Shown: piece by piece, positions 9,032-18,398 of the stretch
Position numbering within the stretch: the stretch's first letter is position 1
Layout: every line of letters starts with the position of its first letter
DNA from: Candidatus Opimibacter iunctus
Lineage (GTDB): Bacteria; Bacteroidota; Bacteroidia; Chitinophagales; Saprospiraceae
Direction: 5' to 3'
Assembly: GCA_016716665.1 (NCBI GenBank)
Contig: JADJVH010000003.1
Coordinates: 1-64,000, forward strand
Length of the DNA: 64,000 nucleotides
Notes under the pieces: generated by a model
Databases searched by the model: none
Told to the model about the DNA's origin: nothing
The model's input: the letters and a program-made list of their open reading frames with translations, nothing else
Program-made: the position numbers and the translations under genes

Positions 9032-10447
9032 ATGAAAGCAAAATCTACATATCCATTTATAATAACAGGAAGATGCTTAATCACCATCTTAATGCTGGCA
9101 TCATGCACACTGAGCGCCCAGCTCACTATCTCTGTCACATCAGTACCATCCTCCACCCCACCTGACGAAAACATCTACATCGCCGGTAATTTCAACGGTT
9201 GGGATCCGGGACTATCAAACTATATCCTCACGGACAATCAAAACGGTACATACTCCATAACCTTCTCCCCAAATCCGGGTTTGCTTGAATTCAAGTTTAC
9301 AAGAGGTAGCTGGGCCAATGTTGAAGGCACTGCACAAGGAACTTACATACCAAACCGCACCTACAATTATGGAGGAGGTATTCAAAACACGTCATTCGCT
9401 ATTGCGGGATGGGAAGACAATCCCGGTGGTGTGCACACCACTGAGCCTAACGTGGCAATCATCGATGAAGCTTATTACATCCCTCAACTCGACCGGACAC
9501 GACGTATATGGCTATACCTGCCTCCTGACTATGCTATTTCTTCAAAAAGATATCCTGTCATCTATATGCAGGATGGCCAGAATCTCTTTGATGTGTTGAC
9601 CAGCTTCGCAGTGGAATGGAAAGTGGATGAATCCATGAACGATCTCTTTGATGCCGGTGACTTTGGTGCTATCGTTGTCGGCATTGACAATGGCGGTGGA
9701 GACAGGATTGATGAGTACAGTCCCTGGGTCAATACATCTTATGGAGGTGGTGATGGCGAGGCTTATGCTGCATTCCTGGTGAATACTTTAAAACCACACA
9801 TTGATAGTTTGTACAGAACATTACCCGGCAGAGAATACACGGCTATCGCTGGTAGTTCTGTAGGCGCTAACATCTCCATGTATACCGCAATCGAATACCA
9901 AAATATATTCAGCAAGGTCGGCATCTTCTCTCCTGCCTTCTGGTTTTCCGATTCCTCTTATATCCATCTTGCCGCAAAAGGGATTACTCAAGACCTCAGG
10001 GTATATTTTGTCGCAGGACAAAACGAGAGCGCAGGTATGATCCCTGACATGATGGCCATGTATGATGCGCTAATAGCAGCAGGACAGGATGAGAGCGAAA
10101 TGTACTTCCTCAGCGAGCCCGATGGCGCACATAGTGAATGGTTCTGGGCAAGGGAGTATCCTGATGCATATGAGTGGCTCTTTGATGAAGTCATCCTTGC
10201 GGACAAACCAGTCAGTCAATCCTTCTGGAATATTTATCCTAATCCTGTAAGTGATTACATAAGTATATCATCATCGCCGGATGGATTAAGTTATACGATC
10301 TACAACACTACCGGTCAGGTGATGATCTCTGGATCGTTATTCAATAACCAAATTGATACATCAGCCTTGACCAAGGGTTTGTATTTCCTTGAACTCAAGG
10401 ATCCGGCTAATCCTTCATCGTTTGTGACACGGTTTATTAAGCCATGA
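9032..10447 (+). CDS. Secreted esterase (esterase D/Fes-type alpha/beta hydrolase) with T9SS C-terminal domain
   Basis: Predicted exported carboxylesterase of about 470 residues. From the ATG at 9032 a signal peptide ends around LASCTLSAQ. An N-terminal beta-sandwich (about 35-130; IYIAGNFNGWDP) resembles carbohydrate-binding E-set/CBM48-20 modules. The alpha/beta hydrolase of the putative-esterase family (PF00756) follows, with IYMQDGQNLFD, nucleophile elbow GSSVGA at about residue 275 and DGAHSEWFW near 364-372 supplying the Asp/His region. The last 75 residues (FWNIYPNPVSDYISI ... GLYFLELKD) are a type A T9SS sorting domain, so the protein should be secreted or surface-attached. Related enzymes hydrolyse acyl or feruloyl esters of polysaccharides or siderophores. 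Its stop overlaps the next start (ATGA). Confidence 0.88.
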   Translation: MKAKSTYPFIITGRCLITILMLASCTLSAQLTISVTSVPSSTPPDENIYIAGNFNGWDPGLSNYILTDNQNGTYSITFSPNPGLLEFKFTRGSWANVEGTAQGTYIPNRTYNYGGGIQNTSFAIAGWEDNPGGVHTTEPNVAIIDEAYYIPQLDRTRRIWLYLPPDYAISSKRYPVIYMQDGQNLFDVLTSFAVEWKVDESMNDLFDAGDFGAIVVGIDNGGGDRIDEYSPWVNTSYGGGDGEAYAAFLVNTLKPHIDSLYRTLPGREYTAIAGSSVGANISMYTAIEYQNIFSKVGIFSPAFWFSDSSYIHLAAKGITQDLRVYFVAGQNESAGMIPDMMAMYDALIAAGQDESEMYFLSEPDGAHSEWFWAREYPDAYEWLFDEVILADKPVSQSFWNIYPNPVSDYISISSSPDGLSYTIYNTTGQVMISGSLFNNQIDTSALTKGLYFLELKDPANPSSFVTRFIKP

Positions 10448-11427
10448 AAGTAGCCATCACAGGGGCCACCGGCCATATCGGCGGGCTGATCGTGCGGGAA
10501 TTGCATGCAAGGAAATATGCTATCAAGGCGCTGGTGCGTAGCACCGATCAAAAGAGTCTCGAAGGACTACCCATTGAATACATCAAAGGGGACGTGAATG
10601 ATCAGGATGCACTGAAGCAACTGATGTCCTCATGCGACTACCTGATCCATGCCGCAGCAGTGATCTCGATCGATGGCGACATGAAAGGTATGGTCCATCA
10701 AACGAATGTCGAAGGCACCCGGGCAGTAATGGAAGCCGCGAAAGCAGCAGGTATAAAAAGAGTCATCCACCTCAGTTCGGTGCATGCCTATCACCAGAAG
10801 CCGATTCATGAAATGCTGGACGAAAATCGCGAACTGGTGCCTGATCCAACCTTTGCCTATGACAGATCAAAACGGGAAGGTCAGCAGATCGCCCTCTCAT
10901 ATGCCTCTGCTGAAATGGAGGTATTAGCGGTCAATCCAACTTCTGTCCTCGGGCCATTCGATTTCAAACCATCCAAACTCGGACAAGCCATTATCAATAT
11001 GCATTCCGGCAGATTACCGTTTGTATTTGCCGGCGGATTTGACTTTTGCGATGCACGTGATATCGCGCATGCCATCGTCAATGCACTCCATCAAGGGAGA
11101 AGCGGCGAAGCATACCTGCTCGGAGGATCATACCATAGCCTCACAGAATTTGCCACAACCCTGGCAGAGGTTTCTGGAAAAAAAAGTAAACCCCTTGCCC
11201 TGCATCCTTCCATAGCCCGTCTGGGCCTTCCGTTTATTAAAGGCTTGGCCCTGGTCACCAAACAAGAACCGTTATACACTAATGAAGCTATTGTAGCGGT
11301 CACTGATGGCAATCGCCATATCAGCCATGCAAAGGCCAGCGCTGAACTCAATTTCTCCCCCAGGCCATTAGCTGATTCACTCCGGGACACTGTAGAGTGG
11401 TTTCGTAAAAATGGATATCTTGGTTAA
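10444..11427 (+). CDS. NAD-dependent epimerase/dehydratase family protein (extended SDR)
   Basis: Cytoplasmic Rossmann-fold oxidoreductase of 327 residues. The nucleotide-binding motif TGATGHIG is at residues 6-13, an Asp of the second strand follows in GDVND, HAAA lies at about 69-72, and the catalytic pair YxxxK is Y139-K143 (YDRSK). The C-terminal half is variable and gives no clear substrate; dihydroflavonol-reductase-like or 3-beta-HSD-like relatives act on sugars, sterols or aldehydes. The start codon overlaps the stop of the esterase gene by four bases, so the two are probably translationally coupled although one product is exported and the other is not. Confidence 0.85.
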   Translation: MKVAITGATGHIGGLIVRELHARKYAIKALVRSTDQKSLEGLPIEYIKGDVNDQDALKQLMSSCDYLIHAAAVISIDGDMKGMVHQTNVEGTRAVMEAAKAAGIKRVIHLSSVHAYHQKPIHEMLDENRELVPDPTFAYDRSKREGQQIALSYASAEMEVLAVNPTSVLGPFDFKPSKLGQAIINMHSGRLPFVFAGGFDFCDARDIAHAIVNALHQGRSGEAYLLGGSYHSLTEFATTLAEVSGKKSKPLALHPSIARLGLPFIKGLALVTKQEPLYTNEAIVAVTDGNRHISHAKASAELNFSPRPLADSLRDTVEWFRKNGYLG

Positions 11428-11491
11428 TCATCAAGCTATCATATAGTCTCGACTATCATCCATCATCTTTATTAGATTCATCACTATCATC

Positions 11492-12250
11492 ATGCTTTCA
11501 TACACCACCTACCAATACATTCTATACGCATGGATTGCGATAGGCCTCATCACTTTCCTGTTGCTGTTGCGCATCACCGCTCCGTATGGACGTCATACCA
11601 CTTCTAGCTGGGGACCTTTGATCAACAACAAACTCGCATGGGTCATCATGGAAGCTCCGGTATTGCTGGTCCTTTTATATTTCGTCTTCACATCGTTGGA
11701 CAAACAAACTGCTGTCACCTGGGCGATGATCGGACTGTTTTGTTTTCATTATGTCAACCGCGTATTTATTTTTCCGCTACGCCTCCACACTCGCGGAAAA
11801 GGCATGCCGATCGTCATCGTAGCCTCCGCGATTTTCTTCAATCTGATGAATGGATTTTCACTGGGCTATTATTTCAAATATTTTGCTGACTACCCTGCGG
11901 ACTGGTTTACTGATCCCAGGTTTATCATCGGGATCATCCTTTTTGCCGGTGGACTGATCCTCAATTGGAAAGCAGATGACGTATTGATCCATCTCCGCAA
12001 ACCAAACGAAACGCATTATGTCATCCCGCAATCAAAGTTGTTTAAATACATCAGCTGTCCCAACCTTTTTGGCGAATTGATTGAATGGCTCGGTTTTGCA
12101 ATCCTGTGTTGGAACCTGCCAGCATTTACTTTTTTGATCTGGACGGCAGCCAATCTGATACCAAGAGCGATCTCGCACCATCGTTGGTATAAAGAAAAAT
12201 TCAATAACTATCCCGCTGAGCGTAAGGCGATTATTCCATTCGTCGTCTGA
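11492..12250 (+). CDS. Steroid 5-alpha-reductase-like integral membrane protein
   Basis: Predicted inner-membrane protein of 252 residues with about six hydrophobic helices. The C-terminal half carries the signature of the 3-oxo-5-alpha-steroid 4-dehydrogenase family (PF02544): ILNWKADDVLIHLRK, SCPNLFGELIEWLGFAIL, and an ISHHRWYKEKFNNYP motif near the end that binds NADPH in the eukaryotic enzymes. Bacterial members are mostly uncharacterised lipid reductases, so the substrate is unknown. It lies 65 bases after the epimerase gene on the same strand, and both could belong to one lipid- or isoprenoid-modifying unit (inference). Confidence 0.85.
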   Translation: MLSYTTYQYILYAWIAIGLITFLLLLRITAPYGRHTTSSWGPLINNKLAWVIMEAPVLLVLLYFVFTSLDKQTAVTWAMIGLFCFHYVNRVFIFPLRLHTRGKGMPIVIVASAIFFNLMNGFSLGYYFKYFADYPADWFTDPRFIIGIILFAGGLILNWKADDVLIHLRKPNETHYVIPQSKLFKYISCPNLFGELIEWLGFAILCWNLPAFTFLIWTAANLIPRAISHHRWYKEKFNNYPAERKAIIPFVV

Positions 12251-12316
12251 AAAGTGAAAATGCCGATAACATTTAAGATATTGCGACCATCCGCACGATA
12301 AACCGGGTTCACACAC

Positions 12317-12997
12317 ATGACTGATTTCGACTGGCATTCATTACTTCAACCACAATGGTATGTAGCACATGGTGGGGTATGGATCATCCTGCTGATTGTC
12401 TTTGCCGAGACTGGTTTGTTTATGGGTTTCTTTCTTCCTGGCGACTCATTGTTGTTTGTCTCCGGCATCATGTGGCGGGATATCCAGCAAGGTTTCTTCA
12501 ATGTGCCTTTTGTATTGATCATGGTCCTGATCTCCATCTTTGCTATCCTCGGCAATCAGGTGGGGTATTGGTTTGGAAATAAAATAGGACCTGCCATGTA
12601 TACCTGGAAAGATCGCTGGTACTTCAAGCAGAAATATCTTCAGCAGGCAAGGATCTTCTATGAAGAGCATGGAGCGAGCGCAATTTTCCTGGCCCGCTTT
12701 ATTCCGTTTATCAGAACTTTCGCACCGATCGTTGCCGGCATCGTGCGTATGGATATGAAGAAATTTTCTGCAATTTCAATTATCAGTGCATTTGCCTGGG
12801 TCTTCAGTATGATGCTTGCCGGGCGATACCTGCATCAATTCCTGCTCAGTCAATTCCAATATGATCTCACAGATGACCTCGAGCTCATCGTAGTGGGTAT
12901 CATCTTTGTCTCTGTGCTGCCCATTGTCTACAAAATACTTCAGAACAAATTGAAGGAAATGAGGGCTGAGCGGAAGGCAAGGGAAGGTCAGGAGTAA
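12317..12997 (+). CDS. DedA family (VTT/SNARE-associated) membrane protein
   Basis: Inner-membrane protein of 226 residues of the DedA/VTT family, whose characterised members move undecaprenyl phosphate or phospholipids across the membrane. The family signature is visible: an acidic residue in VFAETGLFMGFFLPGDSLLF near residues 27-46, a re-entrant glycine-rich segment, and ARFIPFIRTFAPIVAGIVRM near 133-152 with the conserved arginines, followed by FAWVFSMMLAGRYLH. The C-terminus is a charged helix. It follows the reductase-like gene with a 66-base gap and may be co-transcribed. Confidence 0.9.
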   Translation: MTDFDWHSLLQPQWYVAHGGVWIILLIVFAETGLFMGFFLPGDSLLFVSGIMWRDIQQGFFNVPFVLIMVLISIFAILGNQVGYWFGNKIGPAMYTWKDRWYFKQKYLQQARIFYEEHGASAIFLARFIPFIRTFAPIVAGIVRMDMKKFSAISIISAFAWVFSMMLAGRYLHQFLLSQFQYDLTDDLELIVVGIIFVSVLPIVYKILQNKLKEMRAERKAREGQE

Positions 12998-13021
12998 AAA
13001 TCTCTATCAGGAATCCGATAG

Positions 13022-13168
13022 TTGTTGGTGAGGACACCAACGACTAGATAGGCTGCAGCACCAGCTGCAATGGCCGTGGCAGGAGTTTGCTCCTGCCACC
13101 AAATGAATACCTACTGAGATTCCTTACTGGAATTCTCATTGTGGCAGGAGCAAACTCCTGCCACGGCC
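13022..13168. repeat. Palindromic repeat cluster (GTGGCAGGAG family)
   Basis: Two 24-base perfect hairpins, each an arm GTGGCAGGAG joined by a four-base centre to CTCCTGCCAC, lie at 13076-13099 and 13141-13164. They are placed as arms of a larger palindrome (13072-13168) with GGCC on both outer sides. A further hairpin, GTTGGTG AGGA CACCAAC, is at 13024-13041. A degenerate copy of the first family is at 58798-58860. Confidence 0.85.
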
Positions 13169-13296
13169 TCTATCCTGCGGATAGTATGCGCAAACCGTTC
13201 GGCTCCACCCAATGCGACACTCCTACACAGCCAGATATTTTTTCTTATATTACCTACTTCCCTCGTCATCATTCACTAAACAAATCCTCAACAGGC

Positions 13297-14277
13297 ATGA
13301 AACCCAGGCTGAGCAAACTCATCACACGCACCATACTCAATCCCAAGGAGAAAAGGGGAGAAACAATAGCACCATACTCTGATTATGATCTTGCCAAAGG
13401 CTGGTATGAACTAAAATTGATGGTCAAGGGCATCGTCATGGATATCCTGATGATTATCCTGGGGATTATCTCAGCAGGATTCGGCTTGAAAGGGTTTCTT
13501 TTGATCAATGGCTTTATCGATGGCGGGGCTACAGGTATCTCGCTGCTTATAGCCGAACTCACAGGCACTTCACTGTCCATTCTCTTATTGCTGGTCAACC
13601 TACCCTTTATGATCCTTGGACTCAAGGTGATCGGGAGAACATTTACGATCAAAGCTATCCTTGCGATTATCGGCCTCTCTATCGTCGTTGCAGTCGTGCC
13701 GTATCCGGAAATTACACATGACAAACTGCTCATTGCTGTCTTTGGAGGGTTCTTTCTTGGCACAGGCATCGGGCTGACCATACGCGGAGGCGCGGTAATA
13801 GATGGCACCGAGGTATTGGCTATCGCATTGAGTCGCCGACTTGGCGTTTCGATTGGTGACGTCATCCTCGTGGTCAACGTGATCGTGTTTTCATTTGCCG
13901 CATGGCTCATCAATATTGAGACTGCATTGTATGCTATGCTCACCTATCTCTCTGCATCCAAGACCGTTGACTTCCTGCTGGAAGGTATTGAAGAATATAC
14001 CGGCGTCACGATTGTCTCTATTAAAGCTGCGGAGATCAAGCAAATGATATCCCACGAGCTCAATTATGGCGTTACTGTCTTTAAAGGGGAGCGTGGATTT
14101 GGAAAAACAGGAGAGAAGCACTTTGACTCAAACATCCTGTATACGGTCCTCACCCGTCTTGAAATCAGCAGGCTCAAGAAGGAAGTACACCGCATCGACC
14201 CCAATGCTTTCCTGGTCATGAACAGTGTCAAAGACACAGTAGGGGGCATGACTAAAAAGCGGAGGCACAAGCACTGA
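13297..14277 (+). CDS. YitT family (DUF161/DUF2179) membrane protein
   Basis: Predicted inner-membrane protein of 326 residues. The start at 13297 was preferred because the longer frame would run through the repeat cluster. The N-terminal 50 residues are polar, then five or six membrane helices (about 50-230) contain the YitT pattern GFLLINGFIDGGATGISLL and GLTIRGGAVIDGTEVLAI. The soluble DUF2179 domain occupies about 240-320 (YGVTVFKGERGFGKTGEKHFDSNILYTVLTRLE). The family function is unknown; members are often proposed to be transporters. Confidence 0.88.
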   Translation: MKPRLSKLITRTILNPKEKRGETIAPYSDYDLAKGWYELKLMVKGIVMDILMIILGIISAGFGLKGFLLINGFIDGGATGISLLIAELTGTSLSILLLLVNLPFMILGLKVIGRTFTIKAILAIIGLSIVVAVVPYPEITHDKLLIAVFGGFFLGTGIGLTIRGGAVIDGTEVLAIALSRRLGVSIGDVILVVNVIVFSFAAWLINIETALYAMLTYLSASKTVDFLLEGIEEYTGVTIVSIKAAEIKQMISHELNYGVTVFKGERGFGKTGEKHFDSNILYTVLTRLEISRLKKEVHRIDPNAFLVMNSVKDTVGGMTKKRRHKH

Positions 14278-14342
14278 CCACTATCCGGTGAATCATTACA
14301 TTTACCAGAATTTAATCATTACTGCAGTTTTCCATTCTAGCT

Positions 14343-15742
14343 ATGAGTTCAACTTCAAATTCATCTCTGATCCGGTCTTTGGGTTTAGGCTATGTCATTG
14401 TCTTTATTGTCGCCAATATCATCGGATCCGGGGTCTATAAAAAAGTAGCACCGATGGCTGACCAGCTCAACTCCTCGGGATGGGTATTGGTAGCCTGGAT
14501 CCTGGGGGGAATGGTCACCCTTTTTGGCGCCCTGAGCAATGCGGAGATAGCGGGTATGCTTGCGGATACCGGAGGGGAATATGCCTACTTCAAAAAGATA
14601 TACAATCGATTCCTTTCCTTTATGTTTGGCTGGTCCAACTTTGCAGTCATACAGACCGCATCGATCTCTTCCCTGGCGTATGTATTTGCCCAGTCATTAA
14701 AGTCTATTGTATACATTCCTCCTGTGCTGCCCCAGTTGGCAGAACTATCGGTTGGAGGTGTGTTCTACCCATTTGCTGACCTTTCTACAAAACTGACTGC
14801 CGTCGCTTTAATACTCATCCTGAGCCTGATCAATACGCGAAGCATACGTTCAGGTGCCGGGCTCAGCAATATCCTCCTTTGGCTGGTCTACATTGGTCTT
14901 GCAGTGATTGTCATCTTTGGCCTCACCAGTAGTCAGTCGGATATCACCAGGAGTTTTGACTTTGCTGTGCCCGCCGATAAACCAATTACGATTAGTGCCT
15001 TGTTTACCGCCATGCTAGCCGCATTCTGGGCTTATCAGGGCTGGTCATCGATCGGATATATAGGGGGCGAGATCAAGGACGCCAATAAAAATATTCCCAG
15101 AGGTATTGGTATAGGCTTGTTTCTCGTGATCAGCATATACCTCGTCGTCAATATTACATATATGTCGATCCTGCCCATTGAAGCCCTCAAGGCAGTGCAT
15201 GCTGCAGGTAACCAGATTGCAGCGATAGAAGTCATCAAAGCTATCTGGGGCAGCAGTGGGGTGATGTTTATCTCGGTGCTCATCCTGATCACTACACTCG
15301 GTTGTACACATGCCTCAATATATGGAAGTGCCAGACCCTATTATGCGATGGCACGTGAAGGATTGTTTTTCTCCTTCATGTCAAAACTCAACTCAGCGCA
15401 TGCCCCTGCCAATGTCGTATGGATTCAGTGCCTCTGGGCCTGCCTTTTGGTTTTCTCGGGATCATTCGACCAGCTCACAGACATGATCATCTTCGCTGTA
15501 TTTATTTTCTATGGCGCCACGGCTGCAGGTGTTTTCATCCTTCGCAAAAAATGCCGGATGCCCACCGCCCCTACAAAGTATGGGGCTATCCGTTTGTCCC
15601 TGCCATCTTTATCCTCTTCTGTATCGGCTTGCTGATCAATACCTTTATCACCCAGCCACGCGAAGCGATTTTCGGATTGTGTCTTGTCATGTCGGGAGTT
15701 CCATTGTATTGGTGGTTTACGAGCAGAGAGCATAGGGCATAG
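14343..15742 (+). CDS. APC superfamily amino-acid permease (frameshifted near 15546)
   Basis: Twelve-helix amino-acid/polyamine/organocation transporter. The first frame reads from ATG 14343 with the APC hallmark GYVIVFIVANIIGSGVYKKVAPM in helix 1 and AFWAYQGWSSIGYIGGEIKDANKNIPRG in helix 6, as in LAT-like exchangers. The frame breaks at the A6 run in CGCAAAAAATGCC (15543-15550): the natural continuation MPDAHRPYKVWGYPFVPAIFIL and the last two helices lie in another frame and end at 15742, giving about 466 residues. One extra or missing A restores the gene, so sequencing error is likely. Substrate cannot be told from sequence. An inserted or missing base should be checked before calling it a pseudogene. 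Confidence 0.88.
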
Positions 15743-15769
15743 AGCAGAGCGTATGATTTCTACCTGGAG

Positions 15770-15993
15770 CCAGGAGGCTCCTGAAGTTGATTCTGCATTC
15801 GATGCTGATTTTTTTAATCCTGCCATTCGCAGCCGGAGGCTACGAATATCATTTACTTTTTTTTAAACAAAAAAACAAATGATGGACACTCCAAATTATA
15901 CAGACACTGAGCGTAGCCGAAGGGGCTGTATAATTTATACATAGATTCTGGAGTGAATACTCAGGTCGTTGAGCGTAGCCGAAACGAACGGTC
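15770..15993. repeat. Intergenic short palindromes and a GAGCGTAGCCGAA motif
   Basis: No gene is visible in this stretch. It holds the hairpins CAGGAGGCTCCTG at 15778-15790 and ATTCGCAGCC GG AGGCTACGAAT near 15826-15848, and two copies of GAGCGTAGCCGAA (15909 and 15969) that resemble the CTTCGACTAC motif near 2088 and 6202 in reverse. Confidence 0.6.
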
Positions 15994-16794
15994 CTATTGC
16001 CTTTTACCTATCTGGAAAGAAAGATACCCGTTGATAAACGCAGGCGAATTATTCTCGATGATCATGATGGGAACACGCTGGAAGAAGGCATCGACCATGA
16101 TGCCCATTTCAAATGCCTTGACATATTTGTCAAAAGCCCCTACGCTAAAGTGCGCTCCAAGCCTGGCATGAAGGCCAGGCAATGCAGATAGTTTGCCGAA
16201 GCCATGGAAGAAGGATGCGGGCCCAATAATTTTGGTATTGTCAAGAAAAACATCGGCATTTTCTTCGCTGTAGCGCTCGGTGGAAATGTAATCCCGAAAT
16301 CCATTTTCCTCCAGCCTTGACAATTTGAGGTAGTATGGAATCAGCAGTCCAATGGATGGACCTAATTCATAATTGACCCCGGCAGCAACGCCTTTACGCT
16401 TGGCTTTCTCGGAGAAATATATTTTTTTACCTACACCGCCACGGAGGATCATGAAATAATTCTGCTTACCGTAAGTATAGCTATTGGAGGTACGGGCAAA
16501 TGGATTACTGGAATTGAATGTAACAGATTGCCTGAATTCCTTGGGATGTTTTAAAAGGCCCAGGTCAAACTGGTAGTAATTAGTCTTGTAAAAAGTAGGG
16601 ATCTTGCCAAACTGCATGGATACAGCTCCACCGTTACTGTGTGCCCTGAATTCAAACACTTTTTCTTTCTGATAGAGCACGCCCATGGTGCTGTAGTCCA
16701 ATTGCTTGGGCTGAACTACGGATTGGGCATACCCCAAACCAGTGCTCAATAAGCAAACCAATAGCAGGCTGACCGGCAATGACACCCATTTCAT
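15994..16794 (-). CDS. Putative outer-membrane beta-barrel protein
   Basis: About 266 residues from the ATG at 16794, which gives a standard signal peptide (MKWVSLPVSLLLVCLLSTG ... AQ). A start at 16842 is possible but its ATG would overlap the start of the divergent upp gene. The mature part alternates short polar turns with amphipathic strands (SMQFGKIP, YYQFDLGLLKHP, YFMILRGGVGKK) and ends in a strand with a penultimate hydrophobic pattern (GYLSFQIGKRQ), consistent with a small beta-barrel. It contains an Asn/Ser-rich loop. I do not recognise a named family; role unknown. Confidence 0.7.
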   Translation of the reverse strand: MKWVSLPVSLLLVCLLSTGLGYAQSVVQPKQLDYSTMGVLYQKEKVFEFRAHSNGGAVSMQFGKIPTFYKTNYYQFDLGLLKHPKEFRQSVTFNSSNPFARTSNSYTYGKQNYFMILRGGVGKKIYFSEKAKRKGVAAGVNYELGPSIGLLIPYYLKLSRLEENGFRDYISTERYSEENADVFLDNTKIIGPASFFHGFGKLSALPGLHARLGAHFSVGAFDKYVKAFEMGIMVDAFFQRVPIMIIENNSPAFINGYLSFQIGKRQ

Positions 16795-16840
16795 TATCGG
16801 AAGATAAGGGGTTTTTCCAAGCCGTTTGACAATTTTCGAC

Positions 16841-17596
16841 ATGATAAAAGGGCCAAATGACCAAAATCATTCAAAAACGATCAATTCATGCTATGGCATT
16901 CACTATCTTGGGCAGTCACCATCCTATCTGCCTGTGGTCATCAACCTTGCATCCTCCGCCTCCATCACCAATGATTACCTGCTCCAAATGCGGGATGAGG
17001 TATTACAGACCAACCCGGTCATGTTTCGCATGAACCTCCGTAGGTTTGGACAAATCATGGGTTATGAAATCAGTAAAAAACTCAGGTATACTTCACGGGA
17101 AACAGTAACACAACTCGGAGTAGCTGAATGTCATCAATTAAGTGACCAGATCGTGCTGGGCACTATCCTACGCGCAGGCATCCCGATGCACGAAGGCATG
17201 CTATCTATGTTTGATGAGGCTGAAAACGCCTTCGTCTCAGCGTATCGCAAGCACCACAAGGATGGTACGTTTGAAGTGAGCCTCGAATATATCAGTAGTC
17301 CTGACCTGGATGGCAAAGTGCTCATCCTCTGTGACCCGATGCTCGCGACAGGATCCAGCATAGTCAAGGCGCTGGACGCAATGCTCGCTGAGTATGGCAC
17401 CCCTAGTGAAATTCACGTTGCCGCTGTCGTCGCTTCCACATCAGGCCTCGAATATCTCGGCATCAAATACCCCGAAGCTACGATCTGGATAGGTGCAGAA
17501 GATGAAGAGCTCACCGCCAAGTCTTATATCGTTCCCGGACTCGGCGATGCAGGTGATCTGGCCTATGGACAGAAATTCTCTGATCCTACGGATTAA
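16841..17596 (+). CDS. upp: Uracil phosphoribosyltransferase
   Basis: Pyrimidine salvage enzyme that makes UMP from uracil and PRPP in the cytoplasm. The 251-residue protein has the UPRTase layout: MRDEVLQTNPVMFRMNLRRFG and MGYEISKKL in the N-terminal half, GTILRAGIPMHEGML around residue 107, and the PRPP-binding loop LILCDPMLATGSSIVKAL at about 160-177, followed by WIGAEDEELTAKSYIVPGLGDAGDLAYG, which forms the uracil site. The N-terminus is about 35 residues longer than in most family members if ATG 16841 is used; a TTG lies further upstream. It is divergent from the outer-membrane protein gene and convergent with TIGR02757. Confidence 0.92.
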   Translation: MIKGPNDQNHSKTINSCYGIHYLGQSPSYLPVVINLASSASITNDYLLQMRDEVLQTNPVMFRMNLRRFGQIMGYEISKKLRYTSRETVTQLGVAECHQLSDQIVLGTILRAGIPMHEGMLSMFDEAENAFVSAYRKHHKDGTFEVSLEYISSPDLDGKVLILCDPMLATGSSIVKALDAMLAEYGTPSEIHVAAVVASTSGLEYLGIKYPEATIWIGAEDEELTAKSYIVPGLGDAGDLAYGQKFSDPTD

Positions 17597-18398
17597 TCCC
17601 CGCGCCAAACAACGCAAAATCATACCTGACCGGATCTTTTGGATCGAAAGCCTTGAGTTGTTCGGTCAACTCCTTAGCTGCCTGCCAGTCATTGACAGCC
17701 CTATCAAGGAGCCCAAGTCTCCTGGCTACATTTCCTACATGGACATCGAGGGGTATGATCAATTGTGACGGAGTAATTTTCTTCCACAACCCAAAGTCTA
17801 CCCCGGTATCATCAGTCCTCACCATCCATCGCAGGTACATATTGAGCCGCTTGCAACTTGATTTCCTGACGGGTGTGGCTATGTGCTTGCGCGTACGCTC
17901 CAGGACCCAGGGATGATCAAATATCCTGTCATAAAACCCGGCAAGGCCTTTATATACATCCTCATCCGAGGTGGTCATATGATCCGCAAATGCGTCTTCG
18001 AGGCTGGGATGTTGCTGATAATAACGCTGCAATACATCCACGAGATAAAGGATATCATCAGGTTGCAGGGTACGGTGCCTGAAGGATGAAAATCGCTTTC
18101 TTTCCTTCTCCTCATGATGTGTGATGAAATCAAACGGTGCATCATCCATCATCGCCATCAGTTCGCTGGCTTTGTTGATGATGGTCTTGCGCTGGCCCCA
18201 TGACATGATGGCGGCAAAGAAGCCTGCGATCTCTATATCCTGCAGTCTTGAATACCTGTGAGGGACAGAGATAGGATCTTCGTCGATAAATGAAAGGTGG
18301 TTGTACGCAGCGGATTTCTGTTCAAGCCACTGGTGTAACGCTTCAGCCTTTGTTAATGATTGCTCCAGATCAGTCGTCGAGTTTGCCGCGGATCTCAT
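17586..18398 (-). CDS. TIGR02757 (DUF2400) family protein
   Basis: Conserved protein of 270 residues found mainly in Bacteroidota; function unknown. Its start is set at ATG 18398, which lies 29 bases inside the end of infB; no other ATG precedes the conserved region that begins near LHQWLEQKSAAYNHLSFIDEDPI. The diagnostic motifs are DIEIAGFFAAIMSWGQRKTIINKA, LNMYLRWMVR, PLDVHVGNVARRLGLL and the C-terminal DPVRYDFALFGAGI. The pattern VHVGNVARRLGL recalls helix-hairpin-helix DNA glycosylase folds, which suggests nucleic-acid contact, but this is inference. It is the last gene of the rimP-nusA-infB operon and its end overlaps the 3' end of upp by 11 bases. Confidence 0.85.
   Translation of the reverse strand: MRSAANSTTDLEQSLTKAEALHQWLEQKSAAYNHLSFIDEDPISVPHRYSRLQDIEIAGFFAAIMSWGQRKTIINKASELMAMMDDAPFDFITHHEEKERKRFSSFRHRTLQPDDILYLVDVLQRYYQQHPSLEDAFADHMTTSDEDVYKGLAGFYDRIFDHPWVLERTRKHIATPVRKSSCKRLNMYLRWMVRTDDTGVDFGLWKKITPSQLIIPLDVHVGNVARRLGLLDRAVNDWQAAKELTEQLKAFDPKDPVRYDFALFGAGINP

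Noticed and set aside
13383..13943. Minus-strand 186-codon frame opposite yitT
   Set aside because: The plus-strand YitT/DUF2179 protein is clearly recognisable in the same place, and the antisense product has no plausible fold.
16840..16843. Overlapping divergent start codons (CATG) of upp and the outer-membrane protein gene
   Set aside because: The outer-membrane protein has a better start at 16794 that opens directly into its signal peptide, which leaves room for promoters between the genes.
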